Origin: Methylobacter psychrophilus
Lineage (GTDB): Bacteria > Pseudomonadota > Gammaproteobacteria > Methylococcales > Methylomonadaceae
DNA length: 64,000 nucleotides
Direction: 5' to 3'
Assembly (NCBI RefSeq): GCF_025583945.1
Contig: NZ_JAOEGU010000014.1
Span: 1-64,000, forward strand
This document shows positions 37,089-44,468 of the stretch, one piece after another (the stretch's first letter is position 1; the number at the start of each line of letters is the position of its first letter). Below the pieces are notes generated by a model. That model was not told the origin of the DNA and searched no databases. It saw only the letters and a program-made list of their open reading frames with translations. Made by a program: the position numbers and the translations under genes.

Positions 37089-37406
37089 ATGAGCCCACAT
37101 GATTTATCATTAGTGCATACGGGAACGGTCATTGAAGAAGACAGCCTGACACTCGCACAACTTTGCCGAGCCTGTGATGTCCATGCCGACTGGATAATCA
37201 GTATAGTTGAGGAAAGTATTATTGAACCGCAAGGCGAAAATAGTCGTTTATGGCGTTTTTCAGGAGCCAGCATGAGACGCGCCCGCACTGCCCTAAGATT
37301 ACAACGAGATTTAGGGATTAATCTGGCCGGAATTGCTCTGGCACTTGATTTGCTCGAAGAGCTTGAAAGTCTGCGTAAGCAAATAAAAACACTGGAACAT
37401 ATCTGA
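37089..37406 (+). CDS. cbpM: Chaperone modulator CbpM
   Basis: A 105-aa MerR-like helical protein that binds the J domain of CbpA and inhibits it. Features are LTLAQLCRACDVHADWIISIVEES at 18-42, the RRARTALRLQRDLGINLAGIALALDL core of the MerR_2 family, and a C-terminal coiled coil (EELESLRKQIKTLEHI). The ATG at 37089 lies 4 nt after cbpA; a longer overlapping frame further upstream is not needed. Confidence 0.92.
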   Translation: MSPHDLSLVHTGTVIEEDSLTLAQLCRACDVHADWIISIVEESIIEPQGENSRLWRFSGASMRRARTALRLQRDLGINLAGIALALDLLEELESLRKQIKTLEHI

Positions 37407-37497
37407 ACAACCCGCTTTTTTTGTTTTAAACATTCACCATACCGGAATTTACCAAAAAACATATTATTTAAAATAATCCACCCAAGAGGAAATCAGT

Positions 37498-37941
37498 ATG
37501 AAATCCACCTTAATACTCGTCGCTGATCACTGCCGTGCCCGCTTTTTTACTGCTGAAACGCCGGCTTCGCCTTTAGAAGAAATCGAAGCCATGGCTCATA
37601 CGGAAGGTCGTTTACATGATCGGGAAATGACGTCCGATCTACCAGGAAAGGTTAAAGGCGATGGCAAAATGGGACATGCTTTTGAACAAGCTACCGATCC
37701 GAAAAAACATGAAGCAGATAACTTTGCCCATCGTATTGCCCTTTATCTGGAAGAAGCGCATAACGCCAATAAATTTGAACAATTATTGATGATTGCAGAT
37801 CCTTCTTTTCTTGGCTTGCTACGCAACCAAATATCGGAAAATATTAAAAAACTGGTCTGTTTTGAACTCGATAAAAATATCACAACCCATAGTATCGATG
37901 ATATTCGTAAACATCTTCCCACCTATTTGCCAAGTCATTGA
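37498..37941 (+). CDS. Host attachment family protein (PF10116)
   Basis: A 147-aa cytoplasmic protein of the family named after a plant-pathogen attachment protein. It has the strand LILVADHCRARFFTAE at the N-terminus, then RLHDREMTSD, GKMGHAFEQATDPKKHEADNFA, and LMIADPSFLGLLRNQIS; this eRF1-like fold recurs in many bacteria without hosts. Real function is unknown. The ribosome binding site is AAGAGGA. Within this stress group a translation- or ribosome-linked role is a reasonable guess only. Confidence 0.9.
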   Translation: MKSTLILVADHCRARFFTAETPASPLEEIEAMAHTEGRLHDREMTSDLPGKVKGDGKMGHAFEQATDPKKHEADNFAHRIALYLEEAHNANKFEQLLMIADPSFLGLLRNQISENIKKLVCFELDKNITTHSIDDIRKHLPTYLPSH

Positions 37942-38019
37942 TATATTAAAAAACCAAAGCAGTACATTTTGTCAATTTTCTTTGAATGAGCTAAATTTAC
38001 TACAAAAAGGTGAATTATT

Positions 38020-38376
38020 ATGCAAATACCATTACAAATTACATTTCGCGGCATACCTCATTCTGATGCTGTAGAAGCTAAAATTCGCGAAAAAACCGAT
38101 AAACTGGACAGGTTTTATAGCCACATCATGAGTTGCCGGGTTGCGGTTGAATCCGAACATCAACACCATCATCAAGGCAATCAATATCATATCCGCATCG
38201 ATATCACCACGCCGAATAAAGAGTTGGTTATCAGCAAGGAACACTATGACAAACAGGGGCATGAAGATATTTATGTAGCCATACGTGACGCCTTTAACGC
38301 AGCAACCAGACAACTGGAAGATTACGCCAGAGTCCAGCGGGGCGATGTTAAAACACATGGCTCACAAAGCATCTGA
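38020..38376 (+). CDS. hpf: Ribosome hibernation promoting factor family (HPF/RaiA)
   Basis: A 118-aa sigma54-modulation family protein. MQIPLQITFRGIPHSDAVEA and IREKTDKLDRFYSHIMSC at the start, then VAVESEHQHHH and IRIDITTPNKELVISKEHYD, with YVAIRDAFNAATRQLEDYAR near the end give the beta-alpha-beta-beta-beta-alpha fold that blocks the 30S decoding centre in stationary phase. It lacks the C-terminal dimerisation domain of long HPF. The His-rich insertion (EHQHHHQGNQYH) is longer than in E. coli HPF. An AAAGGTGA ribosome binding site precedes ATG. Confidence 0.93.
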   Translation: MQIPLQITFRGIPHSDAVEAKIREKTDKLDRFYSHIMSCRVAVESEHQHHHQGNQYHIRIDITTPNKELVISKEHYDKQGHEDIYVAIRDAFNAATRQLEDYARVQRGDVKTHGSQSI

Positions 38377-38515
38377 ATCGTACGTTATTTCGTGCCAGAA
38401 AAAATCATGAGATTATTGAACCTTAGCATAGCCGTAAAGTTTGACTACTCACTTTAGAAAGGACGGGACAAGAAAAAAGCTTAACCGTCCTTAATGATAA
38501 ATCATCATAAGAAAC

Positions 38516-38570
38516 CGTTCGCTGAGCGGAGTCGAAGCGGACAAATCGCTTCGACTCCGCTCAGCGAACG
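38516..38570. repeat. Large palindrome of the CGCTGAGCGGAGTCGAAG type
   Basis: The arm starting cgttcgctgagcggag (38516-38539) is the exact inverse of the arm ending ctccgctcagcgaacg (38547-38570), a 24-bp perfect stem with a 7-nt loop. The arms are the known widespread environmental intergenic palindrome. It could stop transcription from the HPF gene and the convergent 205-aa gene. Confidence 0.9.
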
Positions 38571-38680
38571 ATTTACCATTAAATTGTCCCGTTTTAGGTG
38601 GGTAGCCTAAAGTCTGTTTTCACTGAAATAGTATCGCAGAAAGCGAGGCTGGATCATTTGTAATTGGCGATAAAACTTCC

Positions 38681-38763
38681 TATAGTCTTTCTGAAATTAA
38701 ACTTCCAATTCATATCACTGTAAGCGCACACAGATAACATCCCTTGAAGGGATGGTATCTGTC
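38681..38763. repeat. Dispersed palindromic repeat, copy 4
   Basis: It starts tatagtctttctgaaattaaac, continues through tcactgtaagcgcacacagat to the palindrome acagataacatcccttgaagggatggtatctgt, and stops right after it; the right flank seen in copy 3 is missing. Same orientation as copy 3. Confidence 0.85.
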
Positions 38764-38888
38764 CCGGCTTGGTTGACTGGTAACCCAAACAAGCATTAAA
38801 AATCAATTAATTGACAATGATATTATTTAATATCAATAGGATACCAAGGATGGGTGGAACTTCCACTTCACGCACAAATACCATGATT

Positions 38889-39476
38889 TTATTCCAAGTC
38901 TTTAAAATCATGCCTGATTGTATTGAAATGGGCTCGATAGGTTTTTGCATCCCCATAACGGGTAAATTTCTGATAACGGCTATGCAGGCCTTTAATGCGT
39001 TTGGCGTGTTTAATAGGACACCAAAACTGTTCGGTACGTGCCGCTATTTCCTGTGCATAAGCGAACAACCCATTGATATAACTGCAATAAGCACAGTTTA
39101 TTTTTTCTATCAGGTTAAGATATTGAAGGTGTTGCCGGTCAAAAATAATATAGTCTTGGCGCTTTACTTTAGGAATGCCATAAACAGGAAAGCAAACGCC
39201 TTGATATAAACTGATACTCACATCCATGAGCAGTGAAGGAATAATACGACTCCAGATAAACGGAGTACTGAGTATATGTTTTAATGGTGCGTCAGTGATG
39301 TAATAGAATAACTGTTTGGCATATTGCTTATGCTGAATAATGACACTTTCTTCAAAAATAATTTGTCGCTTTTTGATTTGACAAGAAAATACTTCCTCTT
39401 GCTTTTGTAATTCCTCAATCAACTCGGCTTCCAGGATTTTTATTTTATCGAGCAGTATTTCAAGTTGGGTAGTCAT
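38889..39476 (-). CDS. Conserved hypothetical protein behind a Lon-like protease
   Basis: A roughly 195-aa soluble protein with an N-terminal coiled coil (EILLDKIKILEAELIEELQKQEEVF). The middle is a hydrophobic helix region (SRIIPSLLMDVSISLYQGVCFPVYGIPKV) and the C-terminus has a conserved basic motif FWCPIKHAKRIKGLHSRYQKFTRYGDAKTYR. Two Cys (CAYC and WCP) might bind metal. I do not know a function. GAGGA lies 7 nt before the chosen ATG (39476); a TTG start at 39506 is less likely. It lies 79 bp downstream of the Lon-like gene on the same strand, so it is probably co-expressed. Confidence 0.7.
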   Translation of the reverse strand: MTTQLEILLDKIKILEAELIEELQKQEEVFSCQIKKRQIIFEESVIIQHKQYAKQLFYYITDAPLKHILSTPFIWSRIIPSLLMDVSISLYQGVCFPVYGIPKVKRQDYIIFDRQHLQYLNLIEKINCAYCSYINGLFAYAQEIAARTEQFWCPIKHAKRIKGLHSRYQKFTRYGDAKTYRAHFNTIRHDFKDLE

Positions 39477-39557
39477 CATCAAATCCTCGGCAAGAAATAC
39501 AGTCAATATAAAAATCGCAGATCATTTCAGCGATTAAAAGCAGTAAGGCAATTAGAC

Positions 39558-41951
39558 TTAATCAGTGGATTTACGATTAAAACTCTTTTTAAGCAGGGTA
39601 AATTGCAATAACTGAGACTCGACATGGGCATTAAACGATTCCGGCGGATAGATACCCTGCTCGTTGGCAATACCGGCATCCATTCCAGTCAATAACTCCA
39701 ACGCATCATCTGCAGTCGTTACGGCATAGATACTAAATTGACCCGATTGAGCCGCATGTACGACATCCCAGCGAAGCATTAAATGCTTGATGTTGGTCGC
39801 AGGAATAATAACACCCTGTGTGCCCGTTAGTCCTTTTTGGGTACAAATATCGAAAAATCCTTCAATTTTTTCATTAACACTGCCTATAGATTGGACATGA
39901 CCCAATTGATTTATGGAACCGGTAATGGCAATATCCTGCCTTAAAGGAATCTGGGCAATGGAAGATAAAATAACACAAAGTTCAGCCAGAGAAGCACTGT
40001 CCCCCTCCACATGACCGTAAGATTGCTCGAAGACGAGACTTACAGCTACCGAGAACGGTGTTTTTCGCGCATAACGAGCCGCGATAAAACTGGATAAGAT
40101 AAGCACTCCTTTTGAATGAATAGCCCCGCCTAATTCAATCTCACGCTCTATATCTACGACTTTACCGCTACCTAACCGGGTTGTTGCAGTAATACGCGAG
40201 GGCTGTCCAAAACTAAACTCGCCCAATTGCAACACGGATAACGCATTGATCTGGCCGGTTACTTTTCCGTCAAGATCAATCAAGACAATACCTCGCTCAA
40301 TATGTTCGTATAATTTTTCTCTGATTTTATCGAGCCGGTGGGTTTTATGATCTATAGCTTGTTGCACGTCGCTATTAGTTATATGAACATGACCGTTATC
40401 TTCCGCCCAATAGTCAGATTCCGTTAACAAGTCCTTAATCGCTCCCAAATGGGTTAACAGCTTTTCTGCATCACCGACCATTCTGGAGCTGTGCTCCATA
40501 ATTCTGGCGACAGCATTTTGACTCAGTGGTCGTAATTTCTCGCGGCGGGCAATGGTTGCCAGTAATCGCGCATAGTCATGACTGCTGTTTTCTCTGGAAA
40601 CCGAGTCATCAAAATCAGCGGCAACCTTAAAGAGATTATGAAATTCCGGGTCATAGGCACTTAACAAATAATAAATCAGCGGGTCGCCTACCAGAATGAC
40701 TTTAACATTGAGTGTTATGGGCTCTGGTTCCAATGATGATGTACTAATTAAGCTAAGTGCCCGCTCCAGCGATTCAATACGTATTTCACCAGCTTGTAAG
40801 GTTCTTTTAAGAGTTTCCCAACTATAAGGCTGAATCAACAATTTTCTGGCATCAAGTATAAGATAGCCGCCATTGGCTTTATGTAAGGCTCCGGGGTTAA
40901 TCATGGTAAAGTCGGTAATCAGCGAGCCCATATAAGCCTGATGATCTATACGGCCCAAGAGATTACTGTAGTTTGGGTGATCTTCAAAAATGACCGGTGC
41001 GGATTTCATCTCACTAAAATCAACCATCAAATTGACCTGATAGCGTTTAAACGGATTTGGTTCTTGCGGTAGTTCCATAAAAGAAATTACTTTTTCGCTA
41101 CGCGGTATAAAATCCCTGACATGCTCAATAATATCTTTTTGTACCTCATTTAAATAACCAAGAATAGTCTCTTGTTTCGCATATTTCTCGATCAATTCAT
41201 CAATAGTATGATTGACCGCCAATTCAGCTGTTTCACGATTCAACGCTTGTAACTGGCGCTTGGCTTCCTTGCGCCAGGCCGGGAAATTTTTTAATAATTG
41301 GGCTAAATCTTCCTGTAACGCAATGATTGAATTTTTTATTTCATGCTGTTTATCTTTATCAAGCTTATTAAACTGTTCGGGATTAATAATTTCATTGTTC
41401 TCATCGGCGGGAGAAAAACCGTAACCGGTTGGCGTTTCTATAAAAACCACCTGTGCATTAGCGGCCTTATCACGTAATTGGCTAAGTTCATTAATTTCTC
41501 GTTGTCGGGATTGACTTTCAATCTCACCCTCTCTGGAACGGTATTCATCGCCATCGAAAGCCGACGGTATAGCAACACTTAACTCGTCAATTAATTGCTC
41601 CATATCAGCCTTAAAATATTTGCCTTGCCCCGGCATCAATTTAATTGCCGATGGTTTGGCAGGCTGACTGAAATTATTTACGTAACACCAATCAGAAGGA
41701 ATGCCTTGTCGACTGGCTTCGTGTTCAACCAACTGTCTCACTGCAGTTAATTTTCCGGTACCGGCAGGTGCCATTGCAAAAATGTTATAACCATTTTTAT
41801 GTAGACGAATACCAAATTTTATCGCTTCCGTGGCGCGTTCCTGACCAACGGTAATATCTATATCTTCAAGCTCTTCAGTGGAATCGAATTTTAATTGTTC
41901 AATACTGCAAGGCTTATAGAGTTGTGAAGGATCCAGCCGTATATTTTTCAT
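39558..41951 (-). CDS. Lon-like ATP-dependent protease (YcbZ/LonB-type)
   Basis: A 797-aa AAA+ protease of the Lon-like YcbZ/LonB type. The N-terminal segment has EDIDITVGQERATEAIKFGIRLHKNGYNIFAM and the Walker A region AMAPAGTGKLTAVRQL. A long coiled-coil insert follows (about 130-270, DKDKQHEIKNSIIALQEDLA). The Lon protease domain is at the C-terminus, with the catalytic Ser in GHVEGDSASLAELCVILS and Lys in SVNEKIEGFF. It lacks the Lon N-terminal substrate-binding domain. Probably a cytoplasmic quality-control protease. Confidence 0.92.
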   Translation of the reverse strand: MKNIRLDPSQLYKPCSIEQLKFDSTEELEDIDITVGQERATEAIKFGIRLHKNGYNIFAMAPAGTGKLTAVRQLVEHEASRQGIPSDWCYVNNFSQPAKPSAIKLMPGQGKYFKADMEQLIDELSVAIPSAFDGDEYRSREGEIESQSRQREINELSQLRDKAANAQVVFIETPTGYGFSPADENNEIINPEQFNKLDKDKQHEIKNSIIALQEDLAQLLKNFPAWRKEAKRQLQALNRETAELAVNHTIDELIEKYAKQETILGYLNEVQKDIIEHVRDFIPRSEKVISFMELPQEPNPFKRYQVNLMVDFSEMKSAPVIFEDHPNYSNLLGRIDHQAYMGSLITDFTMINPGALHKANGGYLILDARKLLIQPYSWETLKRTLQAGEIRIESLERALSLISTSSLEPEPITLNVKVILVGDPLIYYLLSAYDPEFHNLFKVAADFDDSVSRENSSHDYARLLATIARREKLRPLSQNAVARIMEHSSRMVGDAEKLLTHLGAIKDLLTESDYWAEDNGHVHITNSDVQQAIDHKTHRLDKIREKLYEHIERGIVLIDLDGKVTGQINALSVLQLGEFSFGQPSRITATTRLGSGKVVDIEREIELGGAIHSKGVLILSSFIAARYARKTPFSVAVSLVFEQSYGHVEGDSASLAELCVILSSIAQIPLRQDIAITGSINQLGHVQSIGSVNEKIEGFFDICTQKGLTGTQGVIIPATNIKHLMLRWDVVHAAQSGQFSIYAVTTADDALELLTGMDAGIANEQGIYPPESFNAHVESQLLQFTLLKKSFNRKSTD

Positions 41952-42375
41952 GTTATAAAATCTGCCTGAAATATTGAGGTTGCTACTGATGGACGTTAAA
42001 TAGCATTGTGCTTAGTAGAATAGATTTAATTTTGATTTTGTAAAGGAGCTTATCAACCAGGCCTAACTTGTGCTGTGCGGTTTTAAGACAGTAGCCAAAT
42101 CCTGAAGGCGAGACACTTTAGTGATAAAGTGCATAAAGTGTGACGGGGATTGCTGGAAAAAAACAGAACAGGCTAACATAAAAAATATGCTGATTTCTAA
42201 TCAACTGGTATTGAAGTAATTTTCTGGTGTAGAACTTTCCGGCTTACTGATTGTTTCCCCACCTATTGCATTGTCCTTGAGCCGTTAACGATAAATCAAA
42301 CTGCGCGTAATTAGGCTTGATTTTTGACGCGGGCGCAATAGCTAAAATATTGACCCGCATTGACCTGTTTACTTA
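41952..42375. other. Intergenic stretch, 424 bp
   Basis: No gene is evident. One weak hairpin cactttagtgataaagtg is at about 42115-42132. The rest is AT-rich and contains no copy of the dispersed repeat families seen elsewhere. The region directly upstream of the Lon-like gene start (41952 onward) should carry its promoter. Confidence 0.5.
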
Positions 42376-42708
42376 TTAACGTCCGCTGGCACCAGCAAAA
42401 CTTATTTCCAGTGCGCGTAATGAATTAACACAGTTAGGTGTTGATTTTATGCCGGGATTATCATAACAAGCTTTATTTTGTTCACGGGCCACTTTAGAGT
42501 GAGCCACAAACCAGGCCACGGATTGCTCTTCTTTAATACTATCAACAGCTTTGGTATCTTCAGGATTATTTACCCAACGCTTCATTGAGTGATTGGGATT
42601 GTTGTCAGCCTCTGCTGCTTGAGTACTTTCAGCATTAGTCACTTTAAACGCGGTTGCCATAACTATAACCATAGCAACGATAAGAATAATTAAATTATTT
42701 TTTTTCAT
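42376..42708 (-). CDS. Small secreted protein with EexN-like C-terminal motif
   Basis: A 110-aa protein with a signal peptide (residues 1-26, IILIVAMVIVMATAFKVTNAES). The mature part is polar, with W-containing segments (MKRWVNNPED, SVAWFVAHSKVAREQNKACY) and a two-Cys ending KACYDNPGIKSTPNCVNSLRALE resembling the EexN entry-exclusion C-terminus (C-x-N-P-G-x(4-5)-P-N-C-x-N). There is no lipobox, unlike EexN. No conjugation genes are nearby, so this is better described as a small periplasmic two-Cys protein. The ribosome binding site is GGAGATAAAAT. Confidence 0.65.
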   Translation of the reverse strand: MKKNNLIILIVAMVIVMATAFKVTNAESTQAAEADNNPNHSMKRWVNNPEDTKAVDSIKEEQSVAWFVAHSKVAREQNKACYDNPGIKSTPNCVNSLRALEISFAGASGR

Positions 42709-43106
42709 ATTTTATCTCCAGAAGATAGATTCATTAAACTGATTTAATAAGGAGCTGATGTATAAGCCGCTGTTAGTCTAATTGATAAGCCTGACTTGGA
42801 AAATGTGGCAGATTGCCGCGCGACAATCTGCCACGTCAATTACCGTGTCGTTTATCTGCTGTAATTGATGTCACATAATTATTTGTATAAACCGCTTTAG
42901 TGTCGCTATGAGGACATTTTTGTTAGTCGTGATTCACATCCGAAGGCTAATTTCTATTCGCACCAATAAATCATCATAAAAAGTAAACGGGCATCAGTAG
43001 AAGATTAAAAAATCGCCCCAGAAAGTAACTTAAACTTGCCTAACACTGAAAAATAGTTGAGAATTCCGAATCCTTAAATACCGTTTGAGTGTAATCCAAC
43101 TACTTA
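42709..43106. other. Divergent intergenic region with a hairpin, 398 bp
   Basis: The gap lies between the small secreted protein gene (minus) and the HupE-like gene (plus). A perfect 11-bp stem is at 42805-42834 (gtggcagattg/caatctgccac, 8-nt loop). I looked for a cobalamin riboswitch because of the metal-transport genes, and saw no B12-box-like sequence. Confidence 0.6.
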
Positions 43107-44465
43107 ATGAACGCCCCTATTAATAACTTGATACTTTTTGCTTTGCATAATCGCCAGCGCATAATGCTCGCGGTGGGCTTGCTGGTAGTGTTGGTAATAG
43201 TGCTGATTAATAGTTTGAGAGTCGCGGTTGATATCGGCGGTTGGAGTAGCGGTTTCACCCATCCTTTACACGGCGGTGATCATTTGCTCACCATGCTTGC
43301 TGTGGGTATTTGGGCCGCGCAATTGCGCGGACAAGCCATTTGGATGCTACCGTTAACTTTTGTCGGCGTGATGAGTCTGGGTGGTTTGGCAGGAGCTGCC
43401 GGATTATTGATTCCTGGCGCGGAAGTTATTATTTTATTTTCCTGCCTGGTATTCACCGTACTGATTACTCGAAAAATTCGCTTCAGTAGCCAAACCAATC
43501 TCGTCATTGTCGCATTTTTCGCTTTTTTCCACGGCTTTGCCCATGGCCAGGAAATATCCACTTCAGTAAGCCTGATCTCTTATACCTTGGGCTTTATGGT
43601 AGCTACCTTACTACTACATGGCGCAGGTATTTTAGCCGTACGCTTAATGGTGCTGCTCTTTGCCTTTTTCCTTAGCCATTTGGCTTACGCGCAATCTGCG
43701 ACCAATAGTTCAACGGCTAAGTCAACTGTACCCACACAAACCGATAAATCCCATGAATTAACCTTGGCTATAGATTCTGCGCCATCGAACAGCAGTCATA
43801 ATCGGCAACGCTTGTATAACGATGATAACGGCGCTATCCATGCAGAAATTGAACAATATCACCTCCAGAATTACTCTCTCATCAGGGAGCGCGAACCTGC
43901 GTGTGCCAGTGATAAAACCGGCAAGCTCAGCGCAGATAAATTAGCCACAACCGGCTTGCCAAGTAATCATCAACCAGGTATTGACTTTTTAACCAGCGGT
44001 GTCGGCGCGACCTCACCACCTACGCTTTTGGTTGTTAATAACACGTCCCGTTTTTGCCCTGCCGCTGTTTTTTTACCCCCTACTCCTGATAATAATTCTG
44101 GTTCATCGCTCAAAACCAGCTGTTATTTCGATTTACTCCATGCCTTTTATACACTCGCCACCAGCTTCTTAACGAATGGTGTAGGTGCAACTTCGCCGCC
44201 AGATTTACAAGCCTCCGTTGTTGTCACACTACCCGATCTTAACGAACTTGCTTTCGGCAATTCGCACCTCTTTAAAAGCTTTACCCCGCTAAACTTCGCT
44301 ATCAGCCGTACTTTATTTCCCGGTAATTCACCAGTAACACAGACAAGTCTTAATTCACACTTGTCTATCTTGACTCTTGCCTTGCTACTCCCCATCGACC
44401 GACACTATTGGTCACTCCGATCGATAAGTCATTTAAACATCACTAATAACAATAACTTCAGGTAG
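43107..44465 (+). CDS. HupE/UreJ-like metal permease with a long C-terminal extension
   Basis: A 452-aa protein. Residues 1-195 are a HupE/UreJ-type membrane domain: about six helices with the conserved THPLHGGDHLLTMLAVGIWAAQL segment (His and Asp for metal) and FAFFHGFAHGQEIS. HupE/UreJ proteins are considered nickel/cobalt permeases in hydrogenase and urease systems; transported ion unknown here. The remaining 255 residues are unusual: polar, S/T/N-rich, with two similar blocks FLTSGVGATSPP and FLTNGVGATSPP (about 294-305 and 354-365) and four Cys. Such a tail is not normal in HupE (about 195 aa), so it may be a fusion or a decayed reading frame. It is followed 3 nt later by the TonB receptor. 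Confidence 0.7.
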   Translation: MNAPINNLILFALHNRQRIMLAVGLLVVLVIVLINSLRVAVDIGGWSSGFTHPLHGGDHLLTMLAVGIWAAQLRGQAIWMLPLTFVGVMSLGGLAGAAGLLIPGAEVIILFSCLVFTVLITRKIRFSSQTNLVIVAFFAFFHGFAHGQEISTSVSLISYTLGFMVATLLLHGAGILAVRLMVLLFAFFLSHLAYAQSATNSSTAKSTVPTQTDKSHELTLAIDSAPSNSSHNRQRLYNDDNGAIHAEIEQYHLQNYSLIREREPACASDKTGKLSADKLATTGLPSNHQPGIDFLTSGVGATSPPTLLVVNNTSRFCPAAVFLPPTPDNNSGSSLKTSCYFDLLHAFYTLATSFLTNGVGATSPPDLQASVVVTLPDLNELAFGNSHLFKSFTPLNFAISRTLFPGNSPVTQTSLNSHLSILTLALLLPIDRHYWSLRSISHLNITNNNNFR

Positions 44466-44468
44466 AAA

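Larger units (their letters stand above)
38377..38888. other. Intergenic stretch with two palindromic elements, 512 bp
   Basis: No gene. It contains the CGTTCGCTGAGCGGAGTCGAAGCG palindrome at 38516-38570 (shown here only as a name for the type) and the dispersed repeat copy 4 at 38681-38763. Outside the first palindrome the segments cgggacaa (38464) and ttgtcccg (38585) form a second, outer inverted pair. Confidence 0.7.

Noticed and set aside
42376-42708. Entry-exclusion lipoprotein EexN of a conjugative element
   Set aside because: Only the C-terminal two-Cys motif is similar; there is no lipobox and no conjugation gene in the neighbourhood.
42835-43106. Cobalamin riboswitch before the HupE-like gene
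   Set aside because: No B12-box-like sequence or extended stem typical of the class could be found in the leader.
44147-44395. Minus-strand ORF of 82 aa inside the HupE-like extension
   Set aside because: No ribosome binding site; it overlaps a longer plus-strand frame that joins a recognisable HupE domain, although the plus-strand tail itself is doubtful.
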